64,000 nt of DNA from CAIQQQ01 sp040399685. GTDB taxonomy: Bacteria; Pseudomonadota; Alphaproteobacteria; Acetobacterales; Acetobacteraceae. The notes under the pieces are model-generated. The model was not told the DNA's origin, ran no database searches, and worked only from the letters and a program-made list of their open reading frames with translations. Every line of letters begins with the position of its first letter. Position 1 is the stretch's first letter. The stretch spans positions 1 to 64,000 of the forward strand of contig JBBART010000011.1 of assembly GCA_040399685.1 (NCBI GenBank), in the 5' to 3' direction. Positions 8,914 to 16,851 of this stretch are shown here, one piece after another. Both the position numbers and the translations under genes were made by a program.

Positions 8914-9022
8914 AAAGCGCGGGCTGCTGCGCCGGCTCGGCTGGTTTGCCGGGCTGTATGCGGCGTCTTTCGCAGTGGTGGCGGTGGTGGCCTTTGTGCT
9001 GCGCGCCGCGATCCGACAGTAG
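8897..9022 (+). CDS. Small single-TM third subunit of bd oxidase (CydX/DUF2474-like)
   Basis: The 41-residue protein is basic at the N-terminus and has one hydrophobic helix (RRLGWFAGLYAASFAVVAVV, then AFVLRAAI). This is the pattern of the DUF2474/CydX class of bd-oxidase small subunits, with a tryptophan at the helix entrance and a basic end. The start ATG lies 17 bases inside cydB. In characterised systems such peptides stabilise the haems of the oxidase. It is below the usual gene-finding size limit and is likely to be missed in automatic annotation. The repeat element begins 55 bases after the stop. Confidence 0.8.
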   Translation: MPVITEKRGLLRRLGWFAGLYAASFAVVAVVAFVLRAAIRQ

Positions 9023-9076
9023 AACTGGCAACCGTAATTTTGGTGTGAAACGCGAATTAGTAAAACAACGTTAAGA

Positions 9077-9185
9077 GTTCTTTTTTATAAAAAAGAACCA
9101 AAAAATTTCGTTCAGTTAGACCGGTGTTCATCATCAACCTAAATGAGTGAAAGTCTTTTTGCTTCTTTTTCTTCAGAAAAAGAAG
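9077..9185 (+). repeat. Dispersed AT-rich double-hairpin element, copy 1
   Basis: Arm A at 9077-9098 is a perfect 22-base palindrome built from GTTCTTTTTTA and its complement. CAAAAAATTTCGTTC follows, then a core of about 45 bases with only a weak inverted repeat. Arm B at 9162-9185 is a hairpin with 10-base arms (CTTCTTTTTC) and a TTCA loop, preceded by AAAGTCTTTTTG. Closely matching arms occur at 31.9, 46.8 and 50.4 kb. The element is far more AT-rich than its surroundings. It lies 3' of the bd oxidase genes in their orientation and ends 5 bases before the stop codon of the convergent yaiI-like gene, so it may end transcripts from both sides. Confidence 0.85.
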
Positions 9186-9189
9186 ATTT

Positions 9190-9681
9190 TTAACCTGGCC
9201 AGCCGGTTCCCGCAGGTGGAAACGCCGGCTTGCGGGTTTTCTGCTGGATCGCGGTGTCCAGCGCCGCCAGAAAATTCGAGCGATCGGCTTTCGTCAACGG
9301 TGCCGGGCCGCCTGTGGCCACGCCGATTTCGCGCAGATGCTGGCCGATGGCGCGGCCTGCCAGCGCCTGTCCGATATTGTCCGATGTCCACATATGGCCC
9401 TTGGGGGACAACGCCCGTCCACCGGCCGTCAGGCATCGGTCGGCCAGCGGGATGTCTGACGTGATGCACACATCGCCCGGCCCGATCCGTTCGGCAATCC
9501 AGTCATCGGCCACGTCGGCCCCTTCGGACACGGTGATCATGGTCACGCGCGGATTGTCCGGCGGGCGAATGGGGCGGGAGCCGTTGGAGACGACGAACAC
9601 CGGAAGGTTCAGCCGGGTGGCGACGCGGAACACCTCGTCACGCACTGGGCAAGCGTCGCCGTCGACGTAAAGCGTGGTCAT
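9190..9681 (-). CDS. YaiI/YqxD family protein (DUF188)
   Basis: A 163-residue cytoplasmic protein of the DUF188 family, recognisable from LYVDGDACPVRDEV at the N-terminus, the middle VSEGADVADDWIAE and CITSDIPLADRCL. These resemble the acidic-residue pattern of PIN-like nucleases, but no activity is established. ATG 9681 overlaps the stop of the upstream permease gene (ATGA), making it the third gene of a coupled unit with a degenerate ABC pair. A functional link between the three is not known from the family. The stop codon directly abuts repeat copy 1. Confidence 0.85.
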   Translation of the reverse strand: MTTLYVDGDACPVRDEVFRVATRLNLPVFVVSNGSRPIRPPDNPRVTMITVSEGADVADDWIAERIGPGDVCITSDIPLADRCLTAGGRALSPKGHMWTSDNIGQALAGRAIGQHLREIGVATGGPAPLTKADRSNFLAALDTAIQQKTRKPAFPPAGTGWPG

Positions 9682-10340
9682 GCGCGGCGCACCAGCAGCA
9701 GGGTCAGACCGCTGAGCGCGCAGACAAGAACGGCGATGCCGGCGGCGGCGAGCCAGGACGTACCGGCCATGGGCAGCGTGGCCGCGATGGCTGTGCCGTG
9801 TTTCGTCAGAGCCATCGCCACCGTCAGCAAGGTGGCGAGCAGCGCGCTGGCCAGGATGCCGGGCGCCATCATCGGCAGCATCACCCGCCGCACCACACCT
9901 GACGGCGATACGCCGCAACAGGCGGCGGCCCGCAGCACGCCGAGATCGATCCCCGCGAGGCTGATCATGCCGCATACGGTGCCAGTGGCCAGACCGAGGC
10001 TGGCATGGGCCGCCAGCATCACGATCACGCCGGCGCTGCCGTCCATCGCCAGCCACGCGATCGGCACCAGCAGTGGAGCCAGCAGGAAGCCCGCCATGAG
10101 GCCAAAGGAGCGGAGCCGCCAAAGTGCCAGGGCGGATGGCGCGCCGAGCAAGACCGCCGACGCCACTGATGCGCCAATCGCCAGCGCTGTCGGCATGTGG
10201 GTGATCTGGCGCAGCATTTGCGCCAGCGCGGGCGCACCGCCGCCTTGCAGGAGCGATTGCGCGAACAGCAGCATCATCAGGAATTGCAGGAACCCCAGCG
10301 TCGCCACCAGGAGCCATGCGGCCGAACTGCGCCAGGTCAT
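9678..10340 (-). CDS. ABC transporter permease, short, substrate unknown
   Basis: The 220-residue protein has about six predicted TM helices and the BPD_transp_1 style of the spermidine/thiamine/iron importers. The cytoplasmic coupling region is visible as LRAAACCGVSPSGVVRRVML followed by P, matching the usual EAA pattern (A-x-x-x-G-x-x-x-x-x-x-x-x-x-P). It overlaps the ATPase gene upstream and the yaiI-like gene downstream by ATGA. Only one permease is present and no binding protein is adjacent, so the transporter would need a homodimer or distant partners. The partner ATPase lacks key motifs, which makes a working importer doubtful. Confidence 0.7.
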   Translation of the reverse strand: MTWRSSAAWLLVATLGFLQFLMMLLFAQSLLQGGGAPALAQMLRQITHMPTALAIGASVASAVLLGAPSALALWRLRSFGLMAGFLLAPLLVPIAWLAMDGSAGVIVMLAAHASLGLATGTVCGMISLAGIDLGVLRAAACCGVSPSGVVRRVMLPMMAPGILASALLATLLTVAMALTKHGTAIAATLPMAGTSWLAAAGIAVLVCALSGLTLLLVRRA

Positions 10341-11461
10341 GCCGATTCCGCCTTGAATGCCTGGGCGTGGTGCGGCTGCCAGGCCAGGCACATGGCCGGA
10401 TTTCGCGGCAGAATCGCACCGGAGGGGCGTATCACGATCACCTCCGGCGCCACGCCGGCACGGCCATCGAGGCTGAAGCGCAAATGCTGCTGGCCGCCGG
10501 TGAACACCGTCTCGACCAGATGGGCGGGCACGGCGCCTTCGCTCATCTCACCGACCAGAACAGCCGCCACCGCAATGCGCTCCGGGCGGAGAGTGACGAT
10601 GCAGGGCTCGGTCAGATCGAGCGTGTCGATGAAGCGCGCTTCCACGTTGGCGCCGCCGATGAGGCGGATGATGGCAATGTCGTCCTCGATTTCGACCACG
10701 TTGCCGGGGAGCTTGTTCAACGGCCCCATTGCCTCGGCCACCGCCAGGGTGAGCGGGTTGTCGTAAAGCTCCTGCGGCGTGCCGATCTGGCGAAGCCGCC
10801 CGGACTGGATCACGCCAACCCGGTCCGCCAGGCCATACAGCGTGTCGGCATCGTCGGTGGTGTGCAGGACGGACAGCCCGGTTTCGGCGGCGATGTCGCG
10901 CAGCAGCGCCTTCAACGCCGCCGCCGCCGCGTGCGGCAGGGCGGCAAACGGGTCTTCCAGCAGCAGCAGCGTGGGCGCCGGGGCGAGCGCCCGGGCCAGG
11001 GCCACGCGGAACTGCAATTCGGGGGAAAGTCCCTGCCAGCGGCGGCGGGCGAAGGCCTGCAGATCGAGACGCTTGAGGATGGCATCGGCCTGTGCGGGCG
11101 TGACGCCGGGGGCGAAACCGGCATGACCGGCCACAGTCACGTGCGGAAACAGCGACAGGCGGCGCATCACCACGCCCAGTCCGCGCCGATGCGTGGGGGT
11201 TGCATCCATCATCCGGCCACCGATGGTGACCTCACCGGAGAGTGCCCGTGCGAATCCGGCCAGCAGCGCTGTCACAGTGCCGGTGCCACTGCCGCCACTT
11301 GTGCCGACGGTGCCGAGCAATGTGAGAATTTCACCGCGGGCGATGGCGAATGACACGTCGTGCAACGCGGGCAGGCTGGGTTTGGCCGTGGTGCTCACCC
11401 GTGAAAGCGTGGCGCTCGCTGGGCGCATGTCATTTGGCTGAACCATGCCCTCTTTATCCAT
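10337..11461 (-). CDS. ABC ATPase-like protein with degenerate nucleotide-binding motifs
   Basis: The 374-residue protein aligns end to end with CysA/PotA/FbpC-type ATPases: an ATPase domain to about residue 235 and a TOBE-like C-terminal domain. However, the Walker A region (about 50-66, LLGTVGTSGGSGTGTVT) has no lysine. The signature reads LSPELQ instead of LSGGQ, and the Walker B end reads LLLLEDPFAALP with E-D swapped. The Q-loop glutamine is replaced in VVMRRLSLFPHVTV. The frame is intact and codon use looks normal, so it is not an obvious pseudogene. ATG 11461 is used; ATG 11446 is an alternative. It probably cannot hydrolyse ATP in the standard way. Confidence 0.75.
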   Translation of the reverse strand: MDKEGMVQPNDMRPASATLSRVSTTAKPSLPALHDVSFAIARGEILTLLGTVGTSGGSGTGTVTALLAGFARALSGEVTIGGRMMDATPTHRRGLGVVMRRLSLFPHVTVAGHAGFAPGVTPAQADAILKRLDLQAFARRRWQGLSPELQFRVALARALAPAPTLLLLEDPFAALPHAAAAALKALLRDIAAETGLSVLHTTDDADTLYGLADRVGVIQSGRLRQIGTPQELYDNPLTLAVAEAMGPLNKLPGNVVEIEDDIAIIRLIGGANVEARFIDTLDLTEPCIVTLRPERIAVAAVLVGEMSEGAVPAHLVETVFTGGQQHLRFSLDGRAGVAPEVIVIRPSGAILPRNPAMCLAWQPHHAQAFKAESA

Positions 11462-11527
11462 TCTCAGACGGTTTGGGGCAATGCATCTCTGCCGTTACAC
11501 TGCGGGCAAACGGGAGAGACAACCGAC

Positions 11528-12493
11528 ATGACCGATTCCGCCGTGATCACCACCATTGAAGGCCGGATCGGCCACATCCTGATGAACCGTCCGCGCACAC
11601 TGAACGCGTTGGACCTTGAGATGATCCGCACCATCGCGGTTTCATTGGAGGTGTGGCGCCGCGATCCGGCGGTGCATGCCGTGGTGATCGAGGGGGCTGG
11701 CGAGCGCGCCTTCTGCGCCGGTGGCGATATCCGCGCGGTGCGCGATGCCGCATTGGACGGTGATGACGCCATGATTGCCGCGTTCTTCGCCGAGGAATAC
11801 GCGCTCAACGCCGCCATCGCCGCGTATCCGAAGCCATATGTGGCTTTGATCGACGGGTTCTGCATGGGCGGCGGCATCGGTGTTTCGGTGCATGGCCAGA
11901 TCCGCGTGGCCAGCGAGTTCGCTCAGTTCGCCATGCCTGAGACGGCCATCGGCCTGTTTCCGGATGTGGGCGCCACCTTCGTGCTGCCGCGCCTGCCGGG
12001 GCAGATCGGCATGTATCTGGGCCTGACCGGCACCAGGCTGGTGGGGGCAGATGCGGTTCATGCCGGCATTGCCACGCATCTGGTGCCGCGCGCGGGCTTC
12101 GCCGATCTGCGGGCGCAGTTGGTGCGGGATGGCGTGGCCGCCGTGGCCACCCATGCGGTCACGCTGCCGGAATTCACCCTGGCGCCGCATCGGGCGGCGA
12201 TTGACCGCTGCTTCGGGCTGGCGAGCGTGGAGGCCATCCTTGCCGCTCTCGCGCAGGAGGGCACGGCGTGGGCGCGGGAGACTGTGGATGTTCTCAACCG
12301 CATGTCACCGTCCTCGCTGCGGTGGAGCTTTGACATCATCCGGGCCGGGGCCAGGCGCACGCTGGCGGCGTGTCTCGCCGCCGAGCTGGTGTTGGTGCAA
12401 AGCGTGACCAAGCACCCGGATTTCGCGGAGGGCGTGCGGGCGATGGTGGTCGACAAGGACCGTGCACCGAAATGGGTCGATCTCGCGGCGTGA
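11528..12493 (+). CDS. Enoyl-CoA hydratase/isomerase family, 3-hydroxyisobutyryl-CoA hydrolase type
   Basis: Crotonase-fold protein of 321 residues. Oxyanion-hole segments are FCAGGDIRAV and GFCMGGGIGVSVHG, and the catalytic loop MPETAIGLFPDVGATF has the glutamate and aspartate typical of HIBYL-CoA hydrolases. The tail HPDFAEGVRAMVVDKDRAPKW is also characteristic of that subgroup, which acts in valine catabolism. Other hydratases of the family usually lack the GLFPDVG and FAEGVRA combination. A GGAGAG lies before ATG 11528. The stop overlaps the GTG start of a glycosyltransferase gene, an unexpected partner. Confidence 0.82.
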   Translation: MTDSAVITTIEGRIGHILMNRPRTLNALDLEMIRTIAVSLEVWRRDPAVHAVVIEGAGERAFCAGGDIRAVRDAALDGDDAMIAAFFAEEYALNAAIAAYPKPYVALIDGFCMGGGIGVSVHGQIRVASEFAQFAMPETAIGLFPDVGATFVLPRLPGQIGMYLGLTGTRLVGADAVHAGIATHLVPRAGFADLRAQLVRDGVAAVATHAVTLPEFTLAPHRAAIDRCFGLASVEAILAALAQEGTAWARETVDVLNRMSPSSLRWSFDIIRAGARRTLAACLAAELVLVQSVTKHPDFAEGVRAMVVDKDRAPKWVDLAA

Positions 12494-14409
12494 GGCATCT
12501 GGTCGCACAGGCGCTCGGCCACCACCAGGCGGGCGCATGGGCCCAGGCGGAATCCTTGTATCTGCAAGTGCTGGCGGCCGAGCCGCATCACGCATTGGCC
12601 GTGCACAATCTGGCGCTGATTTTGGCCGAGAGCGGGCGAGGGCGAGACGCGCAGAAGCGCTTGGAGCGGCTGCTGAAGGCAAGGCCGGACGAAGCCGCGC
12701 CGCATTTGCTGCTGGGCCGGCTGCTGGGGGCGGAGGGCAAGGCCACGCGCAGCCTGTTCCATCTGCGCCGGGCGCTGGCGCTGGCGCCGGGTCGGCTGGA
12801 GAACTGGCTGGACGCCATCGCCGCCGCCGCCACACAGCGTAGGCCGGATGCCGCGTTGACCATGGCCGAACAGGCAGCACCCCTGTTTCCCACGCGCCCT
12901 GAACTGTCGTTTCAAATCGGCATGGGGTTGCTGGAAAACGCCCAGCCGGAGCCGGCGCGAATCTGGTTCAACAGGGCGCTGGCGGCCGATGCCGATTACG
13001 CCCCCGCGCTCTACAATCTGGCGATCATACTGCAAACAGACGGCAACCCCGCCGCCGCGTTGCGGATGTTCCGCCATGCGAACCGCGTCGATCCCCAGCA
13101 CGCCTTGCCGCCCACCTGTCTGGGCGATCTGGAACTGCGCCTGGGCGACGTGCCCGCTGCCAATGCCAGTCTTGATGCGTGGCTGGAACAGTATCCGAAC
13201 GATGCGGCGGCGATCTCCAACCGGCTGATGGCCGCGCAATATGTACCGGGTGTGACCGCCGAAAGCCTCCACACGCTGCATGCGATGTGGGAGGCGCGGA
13301 TCGGCGGCAAGGTGACGCCGATGCCGCTATCCACACGCCAGCGCGGGGCCGTCTTGCGCGTGGGGCTGGTGTCGGCCGATCTGCGCATGCATCCGGTGGG
13401 GCAGTTCACCATCCGCGCCATCGAGGCTTTGAACCCCGCCGCGATTGCATTGGTGATCTATTCCGGCACCACCGCGCCCGATGCGCTCACCGCCCGGTTC
13501 CGCGCCTGCGCCGCGCAGTGGCACGACATCGCCGGCTGGTCCGACGAAACGCTGGCCACCACCGTGCGCGCCGATACGATCGACGTGCTGATCGACATGG
13601 CGGGCCACACCACCGATATCCGCCTCGGCGCGTTTGCCCGCAGGCCGGCGCCGGTGCAACTGAGTTGGGCCGGCTATTTCGGCACCACCGGCTGTGCCGC
13701 CATCGATGGCATCATCGCGGACCGCCATCTGGCCCCGCCGGGTGAGGAGCACGCCTATCACGAGCGCATCCTGCGGCTGCCGGATGGCTATCTTTGCTAC
13801 GATCCACCCGCCGATGCGCCTGAGATCCAGCCCGCAGATCCCGCTCGGCCAGTGCGGTTCGCGGCCTTTCACCATCCGGCGAAGATCAACCCTGTCATTG
13901 TCCGGCTCTGGGCGCGTGTGTTGGCGACGGTAGGTGAAAGCACGCTGCATTTCACCTATGACGGCTTTGATGACGCCGATGTGCAGGCTCGAATCACCGG
14001 CTGGTTCGCAGCCGAGGGCATCGACGCGACCCGACTGCACTTTACCGGCCGCCTGCCGCGCACCGATTATTTTGCCCATCTCGGTGACATGGATATTGCC
14101 CTGGATCCGCTGCCCTATTCCGGCGGCGGGATCACCTGCGATGCATTGTGGATGGGGTTGCCGGTGGTGACGCTGCCCGGCCGGAGCTTCGCGGGCCGGC
14201 ATTCGCAGAGCCATCTGCATGCGGCCGGATTGGCCGCGTTCGTGGCCCAGGATGAGAACGATTACGTCCGCATCACGCAATCATGGGCCATGGACCGTGT
14301 CAGGCTGAATGCGTGCCGCATGGGCATGCGGGCGCGTGTGGCGTCGTCTGCGTTGTGCGATGGGGCACGATTTGGTGCGCACCTCACGGCGCTTCTGGAA
14401 TCGGCCTGA
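12490..14409 (+). CDS. TPR protein with SPINDLY/OGT-type glycosyltransferase domain
   Basis: The 639-residue protein has N-terminal TPR repeats (about residues 1-250; for example AEPHHALAVHNLALILAESG and DADYAPALYNLAIILQ) and a C-terminal family GT41 domain. Domain markers are VGLVSADLRMHPVGQF, LIDMAGHTTDIRLGAFARRP, QLSWAGYFGTTG, RLPDGYLCY and the nucleotide-sugar region YSGGGITCDALWMGLPVVTL, then GRSFAGRHS. GTG 12490 overlaps the hydrolase stop (GTGA) and is the only start that does not add residues antisense to known genes. Bacterial GT41 enzymes modify proteins or polysaccharide precursors; the acceptor here is unknown. No flagellin or capsule gene is adjacent. Confidence 0.85.
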   Translation: MRHLVAQALGHHQAGAWAQAESLYLQVLAAEPHHALAVHNLALILAESGRGRDAQKRLERLLKARPDEAAPHLLLGRLLGAEGKATRSLFHLRRALALAPGRLENWLDAIAAAATQRRPDAALTMAEQAAPLFPTRPELSFQIGMGLLENAQPEPARIWFNRALAADADYAPALYNLAIILQTDGNPAAALRMFRHANRVDPQHALPPTCLGDLELRLGDVPAANASLDAWLEQYPNDAAAISNRLMAAQYVPGVTAESLHTLHAMWEARIGGKVTPMPLSTRQRGAVLRVGLVSADLRMHPVGQFTIRAIEALNPAAIALVIYSGTTAPDALTARFRACAAQWHDIAGWSDETLATTVRADTIDVLIDMAGHTTDIRLGAFARRPAPVQLSWAGYFGTTGCAAIDGIIADRHLAPPGEEHAYHERILRLPDGYLCYDPPADAPEIQPADPARPVRFAAFHHPAKINPVIVRLWARVLATVGESTLHFTYDGFDDADVQARITGWFAAEGIDATRLHFTGRLPRTDYFAHLGDMDIALDPLPYSGGGITCDALWMGLPVVTLPGRSFAGRHSQSHLHAAGLAAFVAQDENDYVRITQSWAMDRVRLNACRMGMRARVASSALCDGARFGAHLTALLESA

Positions 14410-14422
14410 CGCCGGGGGCAGG

Positions 14423-15340
14423 CTATTCTGCCGCTGCCACACTCACGGCTGGCGTTCGCCGCACGCGCAGGCGTCGTATCCGTCGTGCATCGGACTCCAG
14501 CACCCGGAATTCAAACCCGCTCGGATGGCCGATCACCTCGCCCTTGGCCGGCACACGCCCGGCCAGGGTGAAAACCAGCCCGCCCACGGTGTCGATATCG
14601 GCTTCGCGCTCGTCTTCGGTCAGCACCAGGCCCACGCGGTGTTCGAAGTCTTCCACCGGCAGGCGGGCGTCCATGTCCAGGCTGCCGTCGCCGCGCTCGG
14701 TGACCATGGGGCCGGCGATTTCGTCATGTTCGTCGGAAATGTCGCCGACGATGGTCTCAACGAGGTCTTCAATCGTCACCAGCCCGTCGATGCCGCCGTA
14801 TTCGTCCACCACCAGCGCCAGATGCATGCGCGCCTGCCGCATCTGCAACAGCAGGTCCAGCACCGGGATCTGGGGCGCCACCAGCAGCGGTCGGCGCAGG
14901 ATGGCTTCGAGCTGGAATGCCTCGGGGCGGCCGACGTAGGAAAACACGTCCTTGATGTGGATCATGCCGACGATGTCGTCGAGCTGGTCCTTGTAGATCG
15001 GCAGGCGGGAATGGCCCTCGCGGCGGATCTGGCCGAGCGCGTCGTCCAGCGACACGTCCAGCCGCATGGCGATGATGTCGGCGCGGGGGATCATCACGTC
15101 GTCGGCGGTGGTGCCGCGCAGGCGCAGCACATTGGCGATCAAGGCGCGTTCCTGGCGGTCCAGCTCGGGCATGTGGCCCGGCAGATGGACGGCGTCGGCG
15201 GCTTCCTGCACCAGTTCCGCGATGCTCTCGCGCACGCTGGGCTCGTGGTGCCTGCGCAAAATCTTGCCACGCAGGCGTTCGATCAATCCGGCACGGGCGG
15301 CGCGCGAGCGGACGGCGCCGTCGCGTTGGGGGGCGTTCAT
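14423..15340 (-). CDS. CorC/HlyC-type CBS-domain protein
   Basis: A 305-residue soluble protein with two CBS domains (about residues 65-190; marker MIPRADIIAMRLDVSLDDAL) and a C-terminal CorC_HlyC domain (about 205-290; marker VGGLVFTLAGRVPAKGEVI). Family members are linked to magnesium/cobalt efflux or membrane stability, with no membrane segment of their own. ATG 15340 overlaps the ybeY stop (ATGA), consistent with the conserved miaB-phoH-ybeY-corC block. The lnt gene that often follows in other Proteobacteria is absent here. Confidence 0.88.
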   Translation of the reverse strand: MNAPQRDGAVRSRAARAGLIERLRGKILRRHHEPSVRESIAELVQEAADAVHLPGHMPELDRQERALIANVLRLRGTTADDVMIPRADIIAMRLDVSLDDALGQIRREGHSRLPIYKDQLDDIVGMIHIKDVFSYVGRPEAFQLEAILRRPLLVAPQIPVLDLLLQMRQARMHLALVVDEYGGIDGLVTIEDLVETIVGDISDEHDEIAGPMVTERGDGSLDMDARLPVEDFEHRVGLVLTEDEREADIDTVGGLVFTLAGRVPAKGEVIGHPSGFEFRVLESDARRIRRLRVRRTPAVSVAAAE

Positions 15341-15795
15341 GTGGGTTTCCAGGGGTTGGGTCGCTTCAGGCGGCCCATCAGGCGCGCCTCGGTCTGTTCC
15401 ATCCGGCCGGCTTCGCCGGCACAATGGTGGTCGTGGCCCTGCAGATGCAGGCTGCCATGGATGACGAGATGGGCGAGGTGGTCGGACAGTCGCTTGCCGG
15501 CGGCCTTCGCCTCCCGGCGCACCACGCCAAGGGCGAGAATGATCTCGCCCGGCTCGTAAGGGCCAAGCGGGTCGAACGTCAGCACGTTGGTGGGCTTGTT
15601 GCGGTCGCGGTGCCGCGCGTTGAGATCCTGCACCACGCGGTCAGACGTCAGCACGATGGTGGCGTGAGCCCCCGCCGCCTCGGCGGCGCGGCGCACCACC
15701 ATTTCCGGATTGCGGAGGGCGCGGCGCCAGGCAGCGTCATCCGTGATGATCTGGATCCCCGCTTGCGCGGGGACCCTACTAGGTCGGCCGTCCAT
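15337..15795 (-). CDS. ybeY: Endoribonuclease YbeY (rRNA maturation)
   Basis: Zinc-dependent endoribonuclease needed for 16S rRNA 3'-end processing and ribosome quality control. The metal site HGSLHLQGHDH, followed by the family-typical MEQTEARLM, is complete. The 152-residue length is normal. ATG 15795 directly follows the phoH stop (TAGATG), so translation is coupled. The first residues, MDGRPSRVPAQAGIQ, are not typical of YbeY. They are encoded by a palindromic repeat (15751-15775), so the native N-terminus has probably been replaced or extended by the repeat. Confidence 0.92.
   Translation of the reverse strand: MDGRPSRVPAQAGIQIITDDAAWRRALRNPEMVVRRAAEAAGAHATIVLTSDRVVQDLNARHRDRNKPTNVLTFDPLGPYEPGEIILALGVVRREAKAAGKRLSDHLAHLVIHGSLHLQGHDHHCAGEAGRMEQTEARLMGRLKRPNPWKPT
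15751..15775. repeat. Palindromic REP-like repeat inside the ybeY 5' end
   Basis: A perfect stem CCCCGC / GCGGGG with a TTGC loop (15757-15772), flanked by partly complementary GAT and ACC. In the coding direction it reads VPAQAGIQ. Translations of this kind are a familiar product of the CCCCGC...GCGGGG intergenic repeats in Proteobacteria. I found no second copy of this exact sequence in the window. Confidence 0.6.
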
Positions 15796-16851
15796 CTATT
15801 TGCTCGCGTTGTCGAAGCGGCGCGCTTCACGGCGGGTGTCTTTTTCCGCAGCCGCGCGCTGGTCGTAGGCGTCGACGATGCGGGCCACCAGCGGGTGACG
15901 CACCACGTCGCGCTTGTCGAAGCGGCATACGCCGATGCCGGGCAGGCCTTCCAGCGTCTCCAGCGCGTCCTTCAGGCCCGAGCGGGCGCCCTGCGGCAGG
16001 TCGATCTGCGTCAGGTCGCCGGCGATGACCATGTGGGTGCTGTCGCCCATGCGGGTGAGGAACATCTTCATCTGCACGGGGGTGGTGTTCTGCGCCTCGT
16101 CCAGGATGACGAACGCGTGGGCGAGCGTGCGGCCGCGCATAAACGCGAGCGGAGCCACTTCGATTTCGCCGGTTTCCATACGCTTCTTCATCATGTCCTG
16201 CGGCATCATGTCGCCGAGGGCATCATAAAGCGGGCGGAGGTAAGGATCGACCTTTTCCTTCAGGTCGCCCGGAAGAAAGCCCAGCCGTTCGCCGGCTTCC
16301 ACGGCGGGGCGGGAGAGGATGATGCGGTCCACCTTGCCGGCGGTCAGCATCGCCACGGCCTGGGCCACGGCGAGATAGGTCTTGCCGGTGCCGGCGGGGC
16401 CGATTCCGAACACCATCTCGTGCTTGGCCAGCATCTCCATATACGTCGCTTGGCCGGCGCTGCGCGGACCGATGGCGCCGCGCTTGGTGCGGATGGCCGG
16501 AAGGTCGGACAGCGGCAAACGCGGGTCGTCGATCTCGGCGAGCCTGACGGCTGCATCCACATCCGACGGGCTCACCGGCTCGCCGCATTCCAGTCGCTTG
16601 TAAAGCCCCACCATCACGCCCTGGGCCGATTCCACCCGGGCTGTATCGCCGCTGATGGCCACGCGGTTGCCCCGGCAGGACAGGCGAACCCCCATACCCT
16701 GCTCCAGGCGCACCACATGGCGGTCGTGATCACCGAGCAGCAGCGCCAGCAGCGCGTTGTCGGCGAAAGTGAGGGTTACAGACTTGGTCCCGAGAGCGGG
16801 AGGGGCCTGGAGGGATTTGCGGTCAGTCGGAGATACCGAGATGTGGGTCAA
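15796..16851 (-). CDS. phoH: PhoH family ATPase (YbeZ/PhoL type)
   Basis: Cytoplasmic P-loop ATPase, 351 residues. The Walker A motif GPAGTGKTYLA, the arginine-containing RPAVEAGERLGFLPG and the Walker B motif FVILDEAQN mark the PhoH domain, with the KH-like N-terminal region typical of the long PhoL form. I chose TTG 16851, which overlaps the miaB stop as TTGA; the longer reading frame would run into miaB. PhoL-type proteins are associated with YbeY and RNA metabolism, which fits the coupled order miaB, phoH, ybeY. Confidence 0.9.
   Translation of the reverse strand: MTHISVSPTDRKSLQAPPALGTKSVTLTFADNALLALLLGDHDRHVVRLEQGMGVRLSCRGNRVAISGDTARVESAQGVMVGLYKRLECGEPVSPSDVDAAVRLAEIDDPRLPLSDLPAIRTKRGAIGPRSAGQATYMEMLAKHEMVFGIGPAGTGKTYLAVAQAVAMLTAGKVDRIILSRPAVEAGERLGFLPGDLKEKVDPYLRPLYDALGDMMPQDMMKKRMETGEIEVAPLAFMRGRTLAHAFVILDEAQNTTPVQMKMFLTRMGDSTHMVIAGDLTQIDLPQGARSGLKDALETLEGLPGIGVCRFDKRDVVRHPLVARIVDAYDQRAAAEKDTRREARRFDNASK

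Noticed and set aside
9052..9200. Reading the repeat elements as small coding genes (translations such as SLFASFSSEKE)
   Set aside because: The translations are low-complexity products of the hairpin arms and occur in different frames in different copies. The conserved unit is the DNA or RNA structure.
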